A stretch of 64,000 nt of DNA, taken from Butyrivibrio proteoclasticus P6B7 (GTDB lineage: Bacteria; Bacillota; Clostridia; Lachnospirales; Lachnospiraceae). The stretch covers positions 1-64,000 of the forward strand of contig NZ_JHWL01000006.1 of NCBI RefSeq assembly GCF_000622085.1, written 5' to 3'. The notes below the pieces were generated by a model. It was given only the letters and a program-made list of their open reading frames with translations, was not told where the DNA came from and searched no databases. This document shows positions 51,613-61,235 of the stretch, piece after piece. The position numbers were made by a program, and so were the translations under genes. How positions within the stretch are numbered: position 1 is the first letter of the stretch; the number at the start of each line of letters is the position of its first letter.

Positions 51613-52974
51613 TTAAGATTTCTTTTCTGCTGCCATTCTCTTAGCCTTCATAAGTCTCTTGTTGTAGTACATTGCATCATCAGCTTTTTTCACAACATCC
51701 TCAAACTTGGTTCCGTCCTCAGGACATCTTGCAAAGCCGGCACTGATTGAAACGTTAAGAGTGACTTCCCCAATTGTCACTTCTCTTGCCACGTTCTGTC
51801 TCATTCTGGCAATTACTCCTTCGTAGAACTTCTTGTCGTGGTTGCCGTGGATAACTACTACAAATTCGTCGCCACCAATTCTGAAGGCTCTGTCTTTTTC
51901 TCTAATGCTGTTCTGAAGCCTCTTGGCCACTATATTAAGAAGGGCATCTCCTGCGTCATGTCCGTAGGTGTCATTGACCTTCTTGAAGTCGTTAAGATCC
52001 ATAAAGATAAGTCCGTATGGAAGCTTTTTCTTGGAAAGCTCATCCATGTGCTCGTGGTAGCTTCTAGGGTTGTTCAGGTTAGTAAGTGCGTCTCTATAGG
52101 AAAGAACTTCCAGCTCCTTGGCATTTGCCTTCATTGAGGTATAAGAGGATGCTGCAAATGAGAACAGTCCGCTTATAACAATGGCGATGGCAAAGGCACT
52201 AAGGATTTCCCAAAGATTCATCCAATTATCTGAAGGCGCAATGCTAAGGGTCCAGTAGTTACCTCCTACTGTGCTTATCATGGCTTCAACTGGAGATGAC
52301 AGTTCTTTTTCCGAGTACTCCATGATGATCCTGCTGTCGCCACTTATAGGATTGATGCCGGTAAGCTTGTATTCATAGCCCTGTTCAGAAAGGCCCTTTA
52401 TATTTGTCTCTGATAAAAAAGCTGAAAGACCAATGGTCACAGATGAAAAGCCCCAGAAGGATTCTTCGTTGGTGTCCTCTCCAAGGTAGATGGGGCGCCT
52501 GATTATAAGGCCATAGCTTCCATCTTCAAGGTTCATTGGGCATATGATGATAGGTAGTCCGCTAAGCTTACTGTTATCAGCATAGGGACCCTCCAGGGAA
52601 TCTTCAAAGATATTCTTTCGTTCTGCGATTCCACCCTCCATAGGATATACGTAGCTGACCACGCCCTGTGGGGCTATGGAGATATTCACAATATCAATAT
52701 AGTCATTAAAAATATACTGACCAATTGACTGGAATTCCTGAATGGTCATGGCTCCATCGTTACCTTTGATCCCTATCTCCAGGAATCTGGTAACGCTGTC
52801 TCTGGCCTGAAGCTTGGCTTCTATCTGGTCCGCAACGGAATTTACTATGAATGTGGCTCGTTCCCTTCTGGAAGACGCGGTATATGAAAGGTACATGATA
52901 GCCAGAACGGTAGTCACTGCTAGTGCTAAAACAAAGGCGATGAGTCCAATAGTGATGCTTTTCTTCTTAGACAT
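51613..52974 (-). CDS. Membrane diguanylate cyclase with CHASE sensor
   Basis: A 453-residue protein: an N-terminal helix, an extracellular CHASE-type domain (about 35-240; DIVNISIAPQGVVSYVYPME), a second helix and a GGDEF domain with an intact active site (FRIGGDEFVVVI) and I-site REKD five residues before it. It makes c-di-GMP and is inhibited by the product. Small-ligand sensing via CHASE is expected; ligand unknown. First gene of a short operon with the degenerate GGDEF-EAL protein. Confidence 0.94.
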   Translation of the reverse strand: MSKKKSITIGLIAFVLALAVTTVLAIMYLSYTASSRRERATFIVNSVADQIEAKLQARDSVTRFLEIGIKGNDGAMTIQEFQSIGQYIFNDYIDIVNISIAPQGVVSYVYPMEGGIAERKNIFEDSLEGPYADNSKLSGLPIIICPMNLEDGSYGLIIRRPIYLGEDTNEESFWGFSSVTIGLSAFLSETNIKGLSEQGYEYKLTGINPISGDSRIIMEYSEKELSSPVEAMISTVGGNYWTLSIAPSDNWMNLWEILSAFAIAIVISGLFSFAASSYTSMKANAKELEVLSYRDALTNLNNPRSYHEHMDELSKKKLPYGLIFMDLNDFKKVNDTYGHDAGDALLNIVAKRLQNSIREKDRAFRIGGDEFVVVIHGNHDKKFYEGVIARMRQNVAREVTIGEVTLNVSISAGFARCPEDGTKFEDVVKKADDAMYYNKRLMKAKRMAAEKKS

Positions 52975-53192
52975 ATATCACTCCTGATTTGATATCCTTG
53001 TTAGATTAGAGTTTCATGCTTGCTTGAGTTGCACGATTGCTTGGTATTTCACGCTTACTTTGCGCGATTAGCTATATAGTGTACATACATAATCATTATA
53101 TCATATATTGGGGGCGATGAAATAATCGCTGATAAGTGATTTGGGGGATGTTTTGTGCAGATTACGGTATATAGGTTAGAACAACAATGAAA

Positions 53193-53235
53193 ATACCGTA
53201 GGTACCCTCCGTTTGAATAGGTGTACCTACGGTAT
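53193..53235 (-). terminator. Hairpin after the LPXTG gene
   Basis: A perfect 13-bp stem ATACCGTAGGTAC / GTACCTACGGTAT with a 17-base loop, about 18 bases beyond the stop codon. The leftward flank is TTTCATTGTTG, a weak T-tract. It is probably a terminator. No gene was found in the rest of 52975-53192. Confidence 0.6.
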
Positions 53236-53252
53236 ATAAATGATATCAAATG

Positions 53253-55055
53253 TTAATTCCCGTATTTTCTTGTTCTCTTCTTAAGTCCAAGGCCAAAGAA
53301 GCCTACGCCTGCAAGAGCCATGAATGGTACTGGCCACCAAACCTGACCTGTCTGAGGAAGTCTCTTGGCACCAAGAACTGCAGGAATGTCCTCCTGTCTA
53401 ACAGCGCCAAGCACAGCTGGAACCTCTACTGGAGGAACAATCTCTGGTGTTGGATCAGGATCTGGAGTTGGGTTAGGACTTGGTGTTGGGTCTGGATCTG
53501 GAGTAGGATCTGGGTCTGGAGTTGGCTCTGGAGGAGGTGTCTGAGTAACCTTTCTAAGGATCAGACGATCTGATGCATTCCATCCAGTCTTAAAGAATAT
53601 ATTACTTGCTCGTCCAGAGAACTCAGTCACAACTGTAAGGTCATATTCTTCGCCAGGAAGCCAGGTCTTTGCTGCATTCTCAAAGTACTCATCCGGAGTC
53701 ACACCGTTAAATGTGGTCTTCCAAAGCTTTGTATAAAAATATGCTGTCCAAGCCTCGTAAACATCGGTGTACTCACCGCCAGTCATATCATTGAAATACT
53801 CAAGCAACTTTTCATCTGTAATCTGTGCAATGATCTCGCTATCAGTACCTGTAAGAGGTTCTTTAGCAACTTTGCCGTCATTAAGAGGCCATTTCTGACC
53901 CTTAAAGTATCTGACGATATTATCAGTATGGTTAAGAACTGACTCGCCATTAACATTAACAACTGATGAAGGCGTATACAAAACAGCATCGCGTCCATCC
54001 TTAGTAATATTCTGAACAGTACCTGGGACAGCCCATTCTTCTTGGAATTCACTTGTATATGACCATCTCATAAGGCCATTCTGAACAAACTGATACTCTG
54101 CAGTATACTCATATTCAGAATTGTTCATAATGAAATGGAAAGTAAGAGTTGTGTCAGGCTGCACGTTGAAGTCAGCACCGCTAAGATCGATCACGATCTC
54201 GTCAAGACCAGCATTGGTGATCTCCACCTGAAGATCATATCCATAGGCACTCTTCTTAACCTTAATTACATATCCATCATCCTCTGCCTCTGTTGTTGTA
54301 GCAGCTGCAACCTTTGAATCAGTAAGAAGACTTGCGAGAGAATCTGCGCTGTTTAGTGCCTTTACGATATCTGCTGAGAGTCTCTTCATCAGTAGCTCAT
54401 CCTCAGATAACTCTTCTGTCAAAAGAGCTGTCTCTTCTTCGGTAGGCTCAGCGTCTGAGTCAGTAGTAGTATCCTCTGAAGTTAATTCGTCAACTTCTCC
54501 AGTTTTATTAGCATCTAAATCACCCTCGGAATTGCCGGATTTGTTAGAAGCTGCTTTGCCTTCGTAACTGCCAGATTCATCAGCATCTGCGCCTGTCTCA
54601 CCATCAGCTGTGTCAGTATCTTCTGAAGCGCCAACAGACTTAGTTCCGCTCTTGACATTATCTGAATTCTCAGAACTATCCTCAGATTCATCAGTATCCT
54701 CTGACTCCTCACCTGAATTATCTTCAGCATTTTCAGAGTCCACAGCGTCTTCTACTTCCCTTGTATCCTCGGCATCTGTCCCATTCTTATCGCCCTCTAC
54801 CTGTTCTGGCACGTCGCTGACAGCAGTCTGAACTAATGATTCAGCCGCCTCATTTTCATCAGTATTCTCTTTTCCCTGATCATTGGAATTGTTGTTAGAC
54901 TCAGAATCGTCTGAAGCTGACTCCACAGCTTCTACAGCTGTCTCCTCTGAAGCGTAGACTCTTCCTGCTGGAACTACTGTTGTTGCCACAAGCGTAACAA
55001 CGGCAGCAGAAATTAATGCCTTAGAAAGCATCCCCTTAAGTGACTTGATTTTCAT
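53253..55055 (-). CDS. LPXTG cell-wall-anchored surface protein
   Basis: A 600-residue protein: a signal peptide ending near RVYASEE, a long Asp/Glu/Ser-rich stretch (about 35-220), a folded middle domain (about 250-490), a Pro-Asp repeat linker (PTPDPDPTPDPDP), then PAVLGA repeated twice and the sortase signal LPQTG, a hydrophobic helix and KKRTRKYGN. Length and layout match wall-anchored surface proteins. The middle domain is not recognised. Its leader contains a hairpin at 55093-55130. Confidence 0.9.
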   Translation of the reverse strand: MKIKSLKGMLSKALISAAVVTLVATTVVPAGRVYASEETAVEAVESASDDSESNNNSNDQGKENTDENEAAESLVQTAVSDVPEQVEGDKNGTDAEDTREVEDAVDSENAEDNSGEESEDTDESEDSSENSDNVKSGTKSVGASEDTDTADGETGADADESGSYEGKAASNKSGNSEGDLDANKTGEVDELTSEDTTTDSDAEPTEEETALLTEELSEDELLMKRLSADIVKALNSADSLASLLTDSKVAAATTTEAEDDGYVIKVKKSAYGYDLQVEITNAGLDEIVIDLSGADFNVQPDTTLTFHFIMNNSEYEYTAEYQFVQNGLMRWSYTSEFQEEWAVPGTVQNITKDGRDAVLYTPSSVVNVNGESVLNHTDNIVRYFKGQKWPLNDGKVAKEPLTGTDSEIIAQITDEKLLEYFNDMTGGEYTDVYEAWTAYFYTKLWKTTFNGVTPDEYFENAAKTWLPGEEYDLTVVTEFSGRASNIFFKTGWNASDRLILRKVTQTPPPEPTPDPDPTPDPDPTPSPNPTPDPDPTPEIVPPVEVPAVLGAVRQEDIPAVLGAKRLPQTGQVWWPVPFMALAGVGFFGLGLKKRTRKYGN

Positions 55056-55499
55056 ACTTTATTCCCCCATGCCTTATGATATTAATATATTTTTTCAGAG
55101 ATCCTACTCGCCAAAATACAATCTCTGAAACGCCCGTTATTACTAGTTCTACCAGCGATCGCCAGCAAAACCCAAAAGAAAGATTGAAATTCCTTGCCAC
55201 AGAAAATTTCAAATAATGAATTTTTATTTCACTCGGGATAAAATAAAACACTGAAAACAGTGTTATGTCTGGTACTCACTACTAAAAAATCTCCCTCTAG
55301 GACTAATGCATAAGGAAACTCCTTAATTTTAGTCCGACCAATAACGATGATACACTATAGACCTTGGAAATTCAATTCATTTTTGTATCCGAATTTGAAA
55401 CTTTTTTGGGTCTTCTTACCTTGTTTCGAATTCAAATCTTTGCTATAATGTGTAGGTTTTAGCGATATAATTGTTATATTTCGAGAGGAGAATTATGAA
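55056..55499. other. Divergent intergenic region with hairpins and promoters
   Basis: No gene. A 10-bp stem TTTCAGAGAT / ATCTCTGAAA (55093-55102 with 55121-55130) lies in the leader of the surface-protein gene. A two-part hairpin GGACTAA / TTAGTCC (55300-55306 with 55329-55335), with inner TAAGGA / TCCTTA, lies mid-region. The rightward promoter is at 55421-55449. Confidence 0.55.
55421..55449 (+). promoter_or_regulatory. Sigma-A-type promoter of the 55500 gene
   Basis: TTGTTT (55421-55426), a 17-base spacer and a perfect TATAAT (55444-55449), about 45 bases before the AGAGGAG ribosome site. A strong housekeeping promoter. Confidence 0.8.
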
Positions 55500-57185
55500 A
55501 TGGGCAACATGAATTACGATCCTATTACTGGTGAGCCTATTGACTCTATGTCACAGGGTAACGTACCAGTTAATAACATGAATAACATGCCTAATCCAAT
55601 GAATAACAAGATGGGCAATGTTAATAAGCCAGGAGCTTTCAACAACCAGATGGCCGCTCAGAACGGACCATTCAAGCAGCAGGTTCCTATGGGCAACATG
55701 AATCAGCCTTCATGTAACGGCACCAACAACGCTCCATTTAAGAGCCCTTCTGCTGGCAACATGAACCAGCCAGGTGGCAATGGAATGAACGGCGCTCCAA
55801 ATAACTTCGGCGCACTTCCACAGCAGAACAACAAGCCAGGCTTAAGCGGTAAGGTAATTGGTATCATCGTGGCAGCTGTACTTGTTTTCTTCCTTATTGT
55901 AGGCGTAGCTGCATACTTCATCTTCGCTAATAAGGACAATGATGACGATGCTTCAGCAGCTGCAAGCTCAGAGGTTTCTATTGATGAGAGCGATGAGGAT
56001 GCTTCCGATGAAGCTGATGAGGACGCCTCTGACGAAGAGGATGAAGATGAGGATGATGACGACGACAATACACAGGGAACTGGCAAGTCCAAGAACTCTG
56101 CAGAAGCTCTTTTCACATTCTCAACTGACGATCACTCATATACACTTCCAGCTAAGGTTTCTGATTTCATCGACGATGGCTGGACCTTCAACAAGAGCTC
56201 AGATGCAACCAAGCTCCTTGGTACTAACGAGAAGGATTACATCTACTTCAATTACATTGGTGACACAAGCAGAGCACTTTCTATCACAGTTGTTAACTAC
56301 TCAATGAACGCTACAGAGATTCAGGACTGCTATGTCTGCGAATTCGTTCTTTATGATTTCGATTTTGAGAAGCTTGGTGTAGAGGCTTCTGTACACGGCG
56401 GCGACGTTGTTCTTGGCGAGAGCACAATGGATGATGTTAAGGAGTTCTACGGCGAGCCTACATCAATCAGCGAGAGCTCATCTTCAACAGTTCTTTACTA
56501 CTACAAGGACGGCGATGACAGCAACTACTACTCTTCACTTAGATTTGGATTTGAGGAAGGCAACGATAAGCTTAGCTACATCGGTGTTAAGAATGACGAA
56601 GCTCCAGAGGGTATGGAGGATGTGGAGGTTAGCGACGAAGCTCCTGATTACCTTAGCAACTACAAGGCTCCAAGCTCACTTGGAAACGACTTTTCTTCAG
56701 GTAATGTTGAGATCGAAGGCGTTGTTTACAACGTACCAGTTCCTATGCAGGTTCTTACTGATAACGGTTGGACTTATGATGAGGAAGATACCTTCGTAGT
56801 AGGCGCAGGTCAGGGCTACTCAGTGGCACTTGAGCAGGATGATAAGACAATCTATGTAACCTGCTACAACTTATCAACAAGCGCTACTTACCTTAAATAC
56901 ACAATAGTAACAAGCATCACATACTATCCATATAGCGATAACGCTGTAGACTTTAAGCTTCCTGGTGGATTGTCGGGTGAGTCCACAGATGAAGATGTTC
57001 AGAAGTTCCTCACTGACAACGGAGTTAATGATTACGAGTACACCAACAACTTAATGCTTTATAACATTCCACTTGATCAGAGCGGAAACAGCAATTCCTA
57101 CGACGAGATTGAGATCAACTTCGAGGAGGACGGATCAATGTCCAGCATCTCAATTTCCAACTACGGTTGGCTCAATCAGGATTGA
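55500..57185 (+). CDS. Membrane-anchored protein with Asn/Met-rich N-terminus and repeated outer domain
   Basis: A 561-residue protein: an Asn/Met/Pro/Gln-rich N-terminus with repeats of GNMNQP (about 1-115), one helix (VIGIIVAAVLVFFLIVGVAA), an acidic stretch of Asp/Glu runs, then two related domains (about 195-385 and 400-560), each beginning with a YTLPAKV- or YNVPVPM-like strand and DDGWTF/DNGWTY. Probably one-pass with the repeats outside. Function unknown. AGAGGAG lies 9 bases upstream of ATG 55500; ATG 55509 is possible. Confidence 0.78.
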   Translation: MGNMNYDPITGEPIDSMSQGNVPVNNMNNMPNPMNNKMGNVNKPGAFNNQMAAQNGPFKQQVPMGNMNQPSCNGTNNAPFKSPSAGNMNQPGGNGMNGAPNNFGALPQQNNKPGLSGKVIGIIVAAVLVFFLIVGVAAYFIFANKDNDDDASAAASSEVSIDESDEDASDEADEDASDEEDEDEDDDDDNTQGTGKSKNSAEALFTFSTDDHSYTLPAKVSDFIDDGWTFNKSSDATKLLGTNEKDYIYFNYIGDTSRALSITVVNYSMNATEIQDCYVCEFVLYDFDFEKLGVEASVHGGDVVLGESTMDDVKEFYGEPTSISESSSSTVLYYYKDGDDSNYYSSLRFGFEEGNDKLSYIGVKNDEAPEGMEDVEVSDEAPDYLSNYKAPSSLGNDFSSGNVEIEGVVYNVPVPMQVLTDNGWTYDEEDTFVVGAGQGYSVALEQDDKTIYVTCYNLSTSATYLKYTIVTSITYYPYSDNAVDFKLPGGLSGESTDEDVQKFLTDNGVNDYEYTNNLMLYNIPLDQSGNSNSYDEIEINFEEDGSMSSISISNYGWLNQD

Positions 57186-57237
57186 TGCCGGTGATAACAG
57201 ATTTCTGTTAAAAGAGCTATGAATCACAAATAAAACA

Positions 57238-57283
57238 ATCCCTTCTTGCAAGCACACCGCCTGCCAGAAGGGATTTCTTTTTA
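57238..57283 (+). terminator. Intrinsic terminator of the 55500 gene
   Basis: AATCCCTTCT / AGAAGGGATT (57238-57247 with 57267-57276) followed by TCTTTTT. It lies about 50 bases after the stop codon. Confidence 0.9.
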
Positions 57284-57354
57284 ATCACATTAGCTCGTAT
57301 CTATATTTCAATTACATGATTTAATCAGTATAGCTTGCATCCATATCATCAAAT

Positions 57355-58479
57355 TCAATCACTATAGTTTGTATCCATATTTGCAATTATCTGGTAATCA
57401 GGATACATCTTCTGAACTTCACCAATTGCCTCTTTAAAGATCTCTACACGATTAGGAACAAAATCAAGAACCATATCAAATCTGATATTTTTCTTTTCAA
57501 AATCCACGAAGAATCCATGCATCTGCATTATTTCTTTATGAGCAGCCACAACCTTAATGATATCTTTTCTTACGGCAGATATCTTCTCATCCTTAGTGTT
57601 AATGGAATACACTCCAACAGATATAAGCGCGATGTTGTGCTCCTCATAAACCTTATCAGTGATCTGTCTTGTGATGGAATCAATCGTATCAGCGGTAAAG
57701 GTATCAGGAACCTCGATATGAACCGAAGCCATTACCCTGTCAGGGCCATAATCACTAAATATCAGGTCATAAGCACCCTGAACTCCCTCGACAGATTTAA
57801 TGGTCTTTTTAACTGCCTTAGAAACTGCTGGATCCATGCGCTGTCCAAGGATCTGACTAATGGTATCGCGAAGCATTTCAAGACCTGCCTTTATAAGAAC
57901 CACTGAAATAATAGCAGCCAGATAAGCTTCCAGTGAAAGCCCTGTAAAGATAAATATCAGAGCTGCCACAACGGTTCCCGCAGAGATGATGGCGTCGAAC
58001 TTGGCATCAGTTCCGGAAGCCACCAAGGACTCTGATCCCACCTTCTTACCTGTATTTATAAAGAACTGTCCAAGAATGATCTTGGTAAAGATGGCCACCA
58101 CCAGGATTATAAGCGCCACTGTAGAATACTCCGCAGGCTCGTGAGCAAAAATCGACTTAATGGACTCCACAAAGGAAGTAATACCTGCATAAAGCACAAT
58201 GATTGAGATCACCATGGCGCTCAGATACTCAATTCTTCCATAGCCCATTGGATGCTTCTTATCAGGCGCCTTTCCAGCAAGCATGGTTCCGAGAATCGTT
58301 ATCACTGATGAAAGGGCATCACTTAAATTGTTGACTGCATCAAGAACAATGGCAATGGAACCTGACAATATACCCACAAACAGCTTAAATGCTGTCAAAA
58401 GCACATTAGTCACAATACCAATTATGCTGGTCCTAATTATCACTTTGCCTCTGTCTTCTATTCTAGTCTTATCTGCCAT
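57355..58479 (-). CDS. Cation diffusion facilitator (CDF) metal efflux transporter
   Basis: A 374-residue antiporter with about six helices and a cytosolic C-terminal dimerisation domain. Metal-site features are visible in helix II (LDAVNNLSDALSSVITILG) and helix V (VASGTDAKFDAIISAGTVV). CDF proteins export Zn, Mn, Fe or Co in exchange for protons; here the helix-II and helix-V sites carry N/D and D/D pairs, more Mn/Fe-like than HxxxD Zn types, but this is a weak guide. ATG 58479 has GAGGAG upstream; the longer start at 58563 is rejected. Confidence 0.92.
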   Translation of the reverse strand: MADKTRIEDRGKVIIRTSIIGIVTNVLLTAFKLFVGILSGSIAIVLDAVNNLSDALSSVITILGTMLAGKAPDKKHPMGYGRIEYLSAMVISIIVLYAGITSFVESIKSIFAHEPAEYSTVALIILVVAIFTKIILGQFFINTGKKVGSESLVASGTDAKFDAIISAGTVVAALIFIFTGLSLEAYLAAIISVVLIKAGLEMLRDTISQILGQRMDPAVSKAVKKTIKSVEGVQGAYDLIFSDYGPDRVMASVHIEVPDTFTADTIDSITRQITDKVYEEHNIALISVGVYSINTKDEKISAVRKDIIKVVAAHKEIMQMHGFFVDFEKKNIRFDMVLDFVPNRVEIFKEAIGEVQKMYPDYQIIANMDTNYSD

Positions 58480-58558
58480 ATTATTCTCCTCAAAGCTATA
58501 ATAATATAAGTGTAAAGAACTATTCTCTCCTCCGCAAGATAAAATAAGAACAAAGAGT

Positions 58559-58624
58559 CGCATCCTTAGCGGAGCGCTTTTTATTCAATAGGAAATCCAA
58601 AGGAATTTCCTATTGAATAAAAAA
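58559..58624. repeat. Interspersed hairpin repeat, copy 2
   Basis: Contains CGCATCCTTAGCGGAGCGC, a T-run, a palindrome ATTCAATAGGAAAT / ATTTCCTATTGAAT (58583-58596 with 58605-58618; 19 bp including the T/A runs) and an A-run. Same plan as 12821-12886, with altered outer stem bases that still pair. It lies directly behind the leuS terminator. Confidence 0.7.
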
Positions 58625-58651
58625 GACGCCTACATTTCTGTAAGCGCCTTT
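58619..58651 (-). terminator. Intrinsic terminator of leuS
   Basis: Reading leftwards, a GGCGCTTAC stem pairs with GTAGGCGTC (two G-T pairs) around a 6-base loop and is followed by six T residues. It is 6 bases beyond the leuS stop codon and shares its T-run with the hairpin repeat. Confidence 0.85.
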
Positions 58652-58656
58652 GCTTA

Positions 58657-61086
58657 TTACTTAACTACGATGTTAACGATTCTACCTGGTACGTAGATCT
58701 CTTTAACAATGGTCTTGCCATCAAGCTTGTCAGCGATAAGCTCTTTACCCTTGGCAATTACTTCGTCCTTAGGATCTTCCTTACCAATGTTGAGAGTTGC
58801 CTTAACCTTACCGTTGATCTGAACTGCGATCTCAACTGTGTCCTCTACGCACTTAGCCTCGTCATAGGTTGGCCATGGCTCGAAAGCGATTGTGTTGTCG
58901 TGACCAAGGATCTGCCAGATCTCCTCACCAACGTGTGGGCAGATACATGAAAGCATCTTGATAAAGCCTTCTGCATACTCTCTTGGGCATGTGCCTTCCT
59001 TGTAAACAGCATTTACAAAGATCATCATCTGAGCAATAGCTGTGTTAAAGCCAAGGGCCTCGAAGTCGCCTGTAACCTTCTTAACTGTCTGGTGGTAAAC
59101 CTTCTCAAGGTTGCCGTTGTTGTCCTCTGTGATGTTAGCTGACTCTGTGAAGAAAGTATATACACGGTTGATGAACTTTCTTGCACCTGTAACAGCTGCG
59201 CCGTTCCATGGCTTAGATACCTCAAGAGGTCCCATGAACATCTCATAGAGACGAAGTGTATCTGCACCGTAATCACGAACGATATCACTTGGGTTAACAA
59301 CAAACTCAGGGAATCTCTTACCCATCTTGATTCCGTTCTCGCCAAGGATCATACCCTGGTGAACCAGCTTCTTGAATGGCTCCTTAACTGGAGAAAGTCC
59401 ATTGTTGTAAAGGAAGCGGTTCCAAATTCTTGAATAAAGAAGGTGTCCAACTGCGTGCTCAGGACCACCAACATAAAGGTCAACTGGCATCCAGTGCTTT
59501 AAAAGCTCCTGATTAGCAAACTCGTTGTCGTTATCAGGATCGATATATCTAAGATAGTACCATGAAGATCCGGCTGAACCAGGCATTGTAGAGGTTTCTC
59601 TAGTGCCCTTAAGGCCGTTCTTATCATACTGCTTCCACTCTGTTGCGTTCTCAAGTGGAGCCTTTCCGCCGTGTCCCTTGTAATCCTCAAGCTCAGGAAG
59701 TACTACTGGAAGCTCTGAATCATCAAGGAATACGATGCTGCCATCTTCCTTGTATACGCAAGGAACTGGCTCACCCCAATAACGCTGTCTTGCAAAGATC
59801 CACTCACGGAAGTGGTAATTAACCTTTTCTCTTGCAACGCCCATATCTACAAGCTTCTTGGTAATAGCCTTCTTAGCATCCTCAACTGTCATGCCGTTGA
59901 ACTCCTCAGAGTTCTCAAGGATGCAGCCCTTACCAAGGTAGTCCTGCTTCTCAAATGCGTGCTCAGAAACATCAACTGTTCCCTCAGTGTTATTGATAAC
60001 CTGAATAAGTGGAAGGTTATGAACCTGTGCATACTCAAAGTCTCTCTGATCGTGAGTAGGTACAGCCATAACAGCACCTGAGCCGTAGCTTGCAAGTACG
60101 AAGTCACCGATAAATACAGGCACTTCCTTACCATTTACAGGGTTGATAGCATAGATTCCCTTAAGTGGGCATCCTGACTTAGTCTTGTTAAGATCTGTTC
60201 TGTCAAGGTCGTTCTTCTTAAGTGTCTCATCGATGTAAGCCTGAACCTCTTCTTTGTTCTCAACGCGGTCCATAAGGCCCTTAACAACCTCTCCGTCTGG
60301 AGCAAGTACCATGAATGTGATACCGTAAATTGTCTCGATACATGTTGTGAAGATCTGGAATTCACCGCCACCAACGATCTTGAAATCAACCTCTACACCA
60401 GTTGACTTACCGATCCAGTTACGCTGAATCTCCTTAGTTGACTCTGGCCAGTCTACCTCATTAAGACCATCAAGAAGCTCCTCAGCAAAAGCCTGCTGAT
60501 CGATAACCCACTGCTTCATCATCTTCTTAACAACAGGATATCCGCCACGCTCTGACTTACCATCAATAACCTCATCGTTAGAAAGAACTGTTCCCAGCTC
60601 CTCGCACCAGTTAACAGGCATGTCGATGTGCTTAGCATAGCCAGCCTCATATAACTTCTTAAAGATCCACTGTGTCCACTTATAGAACTTAGGATCACTT
60701 GTAGCAATCATCTTAGACCAGTCGTAGTCAAATCCAAGTTCTCGTAGCTGCCCCGAGAAAGTCTCTATATTCTTCTCTGTAAAGCCAGCTGGGTGGTTAC
60801 CTGTTGTAACCGCATACTGCTCTGCAGGAAGTCCAAAAGAATCATATCCCATAGGATGCAGAACGTTATAACCCTGCATACGCTTCATACGAGACATAAT
60901 GTCTGTAGCAGTATATCCCTCTGGATGACCAGCATGTAGGCCTACTCCTGATGGGTATGGGAACATATCTAGAGCATAATACTTGGGCTTGCTAAAATCC
61001 CAAACGTCTGTCTTAAATGTCTCATGCTCTGCCCAGTACTCCTGCCACTTTTTCTCAATCGCGTGATGGTTATAAACTTCTGACAT
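58657..61086 (-). CDS. leuS: Leucyl-tRNA synthetase
   Basis: An 809-residue class I synthetase charging tRNA-Leu. HIGH-like motif in SGVGLHAGHPEGY; KMSKS-like motif appears as IKMGKRFPE, a known variation; the editing domain and anticodon-binding C-terminus are of normal length. ATG 61086 has AAAGGATTAGG upstream; the frame's longer start at 61191 is rejected. No T-box leader with AGGGTGGNACCGCG was found upstream, though such leaders are common for this gene in Firmicutes. Confidence 0.97.
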   Translation of the reverse strand: MSEVYNHHAIEKKWQEYWAEHETFKTDVWDFSKPKYYALDMFPYPSGVGLHAGHPEGYTATDIMSRMKRMQGYNVLHPMGYDSFGLPAEQYAVTTGNHPAGFTEKNIETFSGQLRELGFDYDWSKMIATSDPKFYKWTQWIFKKLYEAGYAKHIDMPVNWCEELGTVLSNDEVIDGKSERGGYPVVKKMMKQWVIDQQAFAEELLDGLNEVDWPESTKEIQRNWIGKSTGVEVDFKIVGGGEFQIFTTCIETIYGITFMVLAPDGEVVKGLMDRVENKEEVQAYIDETLKKNDLDRTDLNKTKSGCPLKGIYAINPVNGKEVPVFIGDFVLASYGSGAVMAVPTHDQRDFEYAQVHNLPLIQVINNTEGTVDVSEHAFEKQDYLGKGCILENSEEFNGMTVEDAKKAITKKLVDMGVAREKVNYHFREWIFARQRYWGEPVPCVYKEDGSIVFLDDSELPVVLPELEDYKGHGGKAPLENATEWKQYDKNGLKGTRETSTMPGSAGSSWYYLRYIDPDNDNEFANQELLKHWMPVDLYVGGPEHAVGHLLYSRIWNRFLYNNGLSPVKEPFKKLVHQGMILGENGIKMGKRFPEFVVNPSDIVRDYGADTLRLYEMFMGPLEVSKPWNGAAVTGARKFINRVYTFFTESANITEDNNGNLEKVYHQTVKKVTGDFEALGFNTAIAQMMIFVNAVYKEGTCPREYAEGFIKMLSCICPHVGEEIWQILGHDNTIAFEPWPTYDEAKCVEDTVEIAVQINGKVKATLNIGKEDPKDEVIAKGKELIADKLDGKTIVKEIYVPGRIVNIVVK

Positions 61087-61235
61087 AAACCTAATCCTTC
61101 TTTCTTTAGCATATATACTACAAAATTTTACCACATCGCTAGTTGTTGTCAATGTGGCAATGGGCTTGAAAATGTAGCGAAATGATCCCATCTGACCCTG
61201 GAAATCAATTCCCCAGTGAAATTTTCATAAAATCG

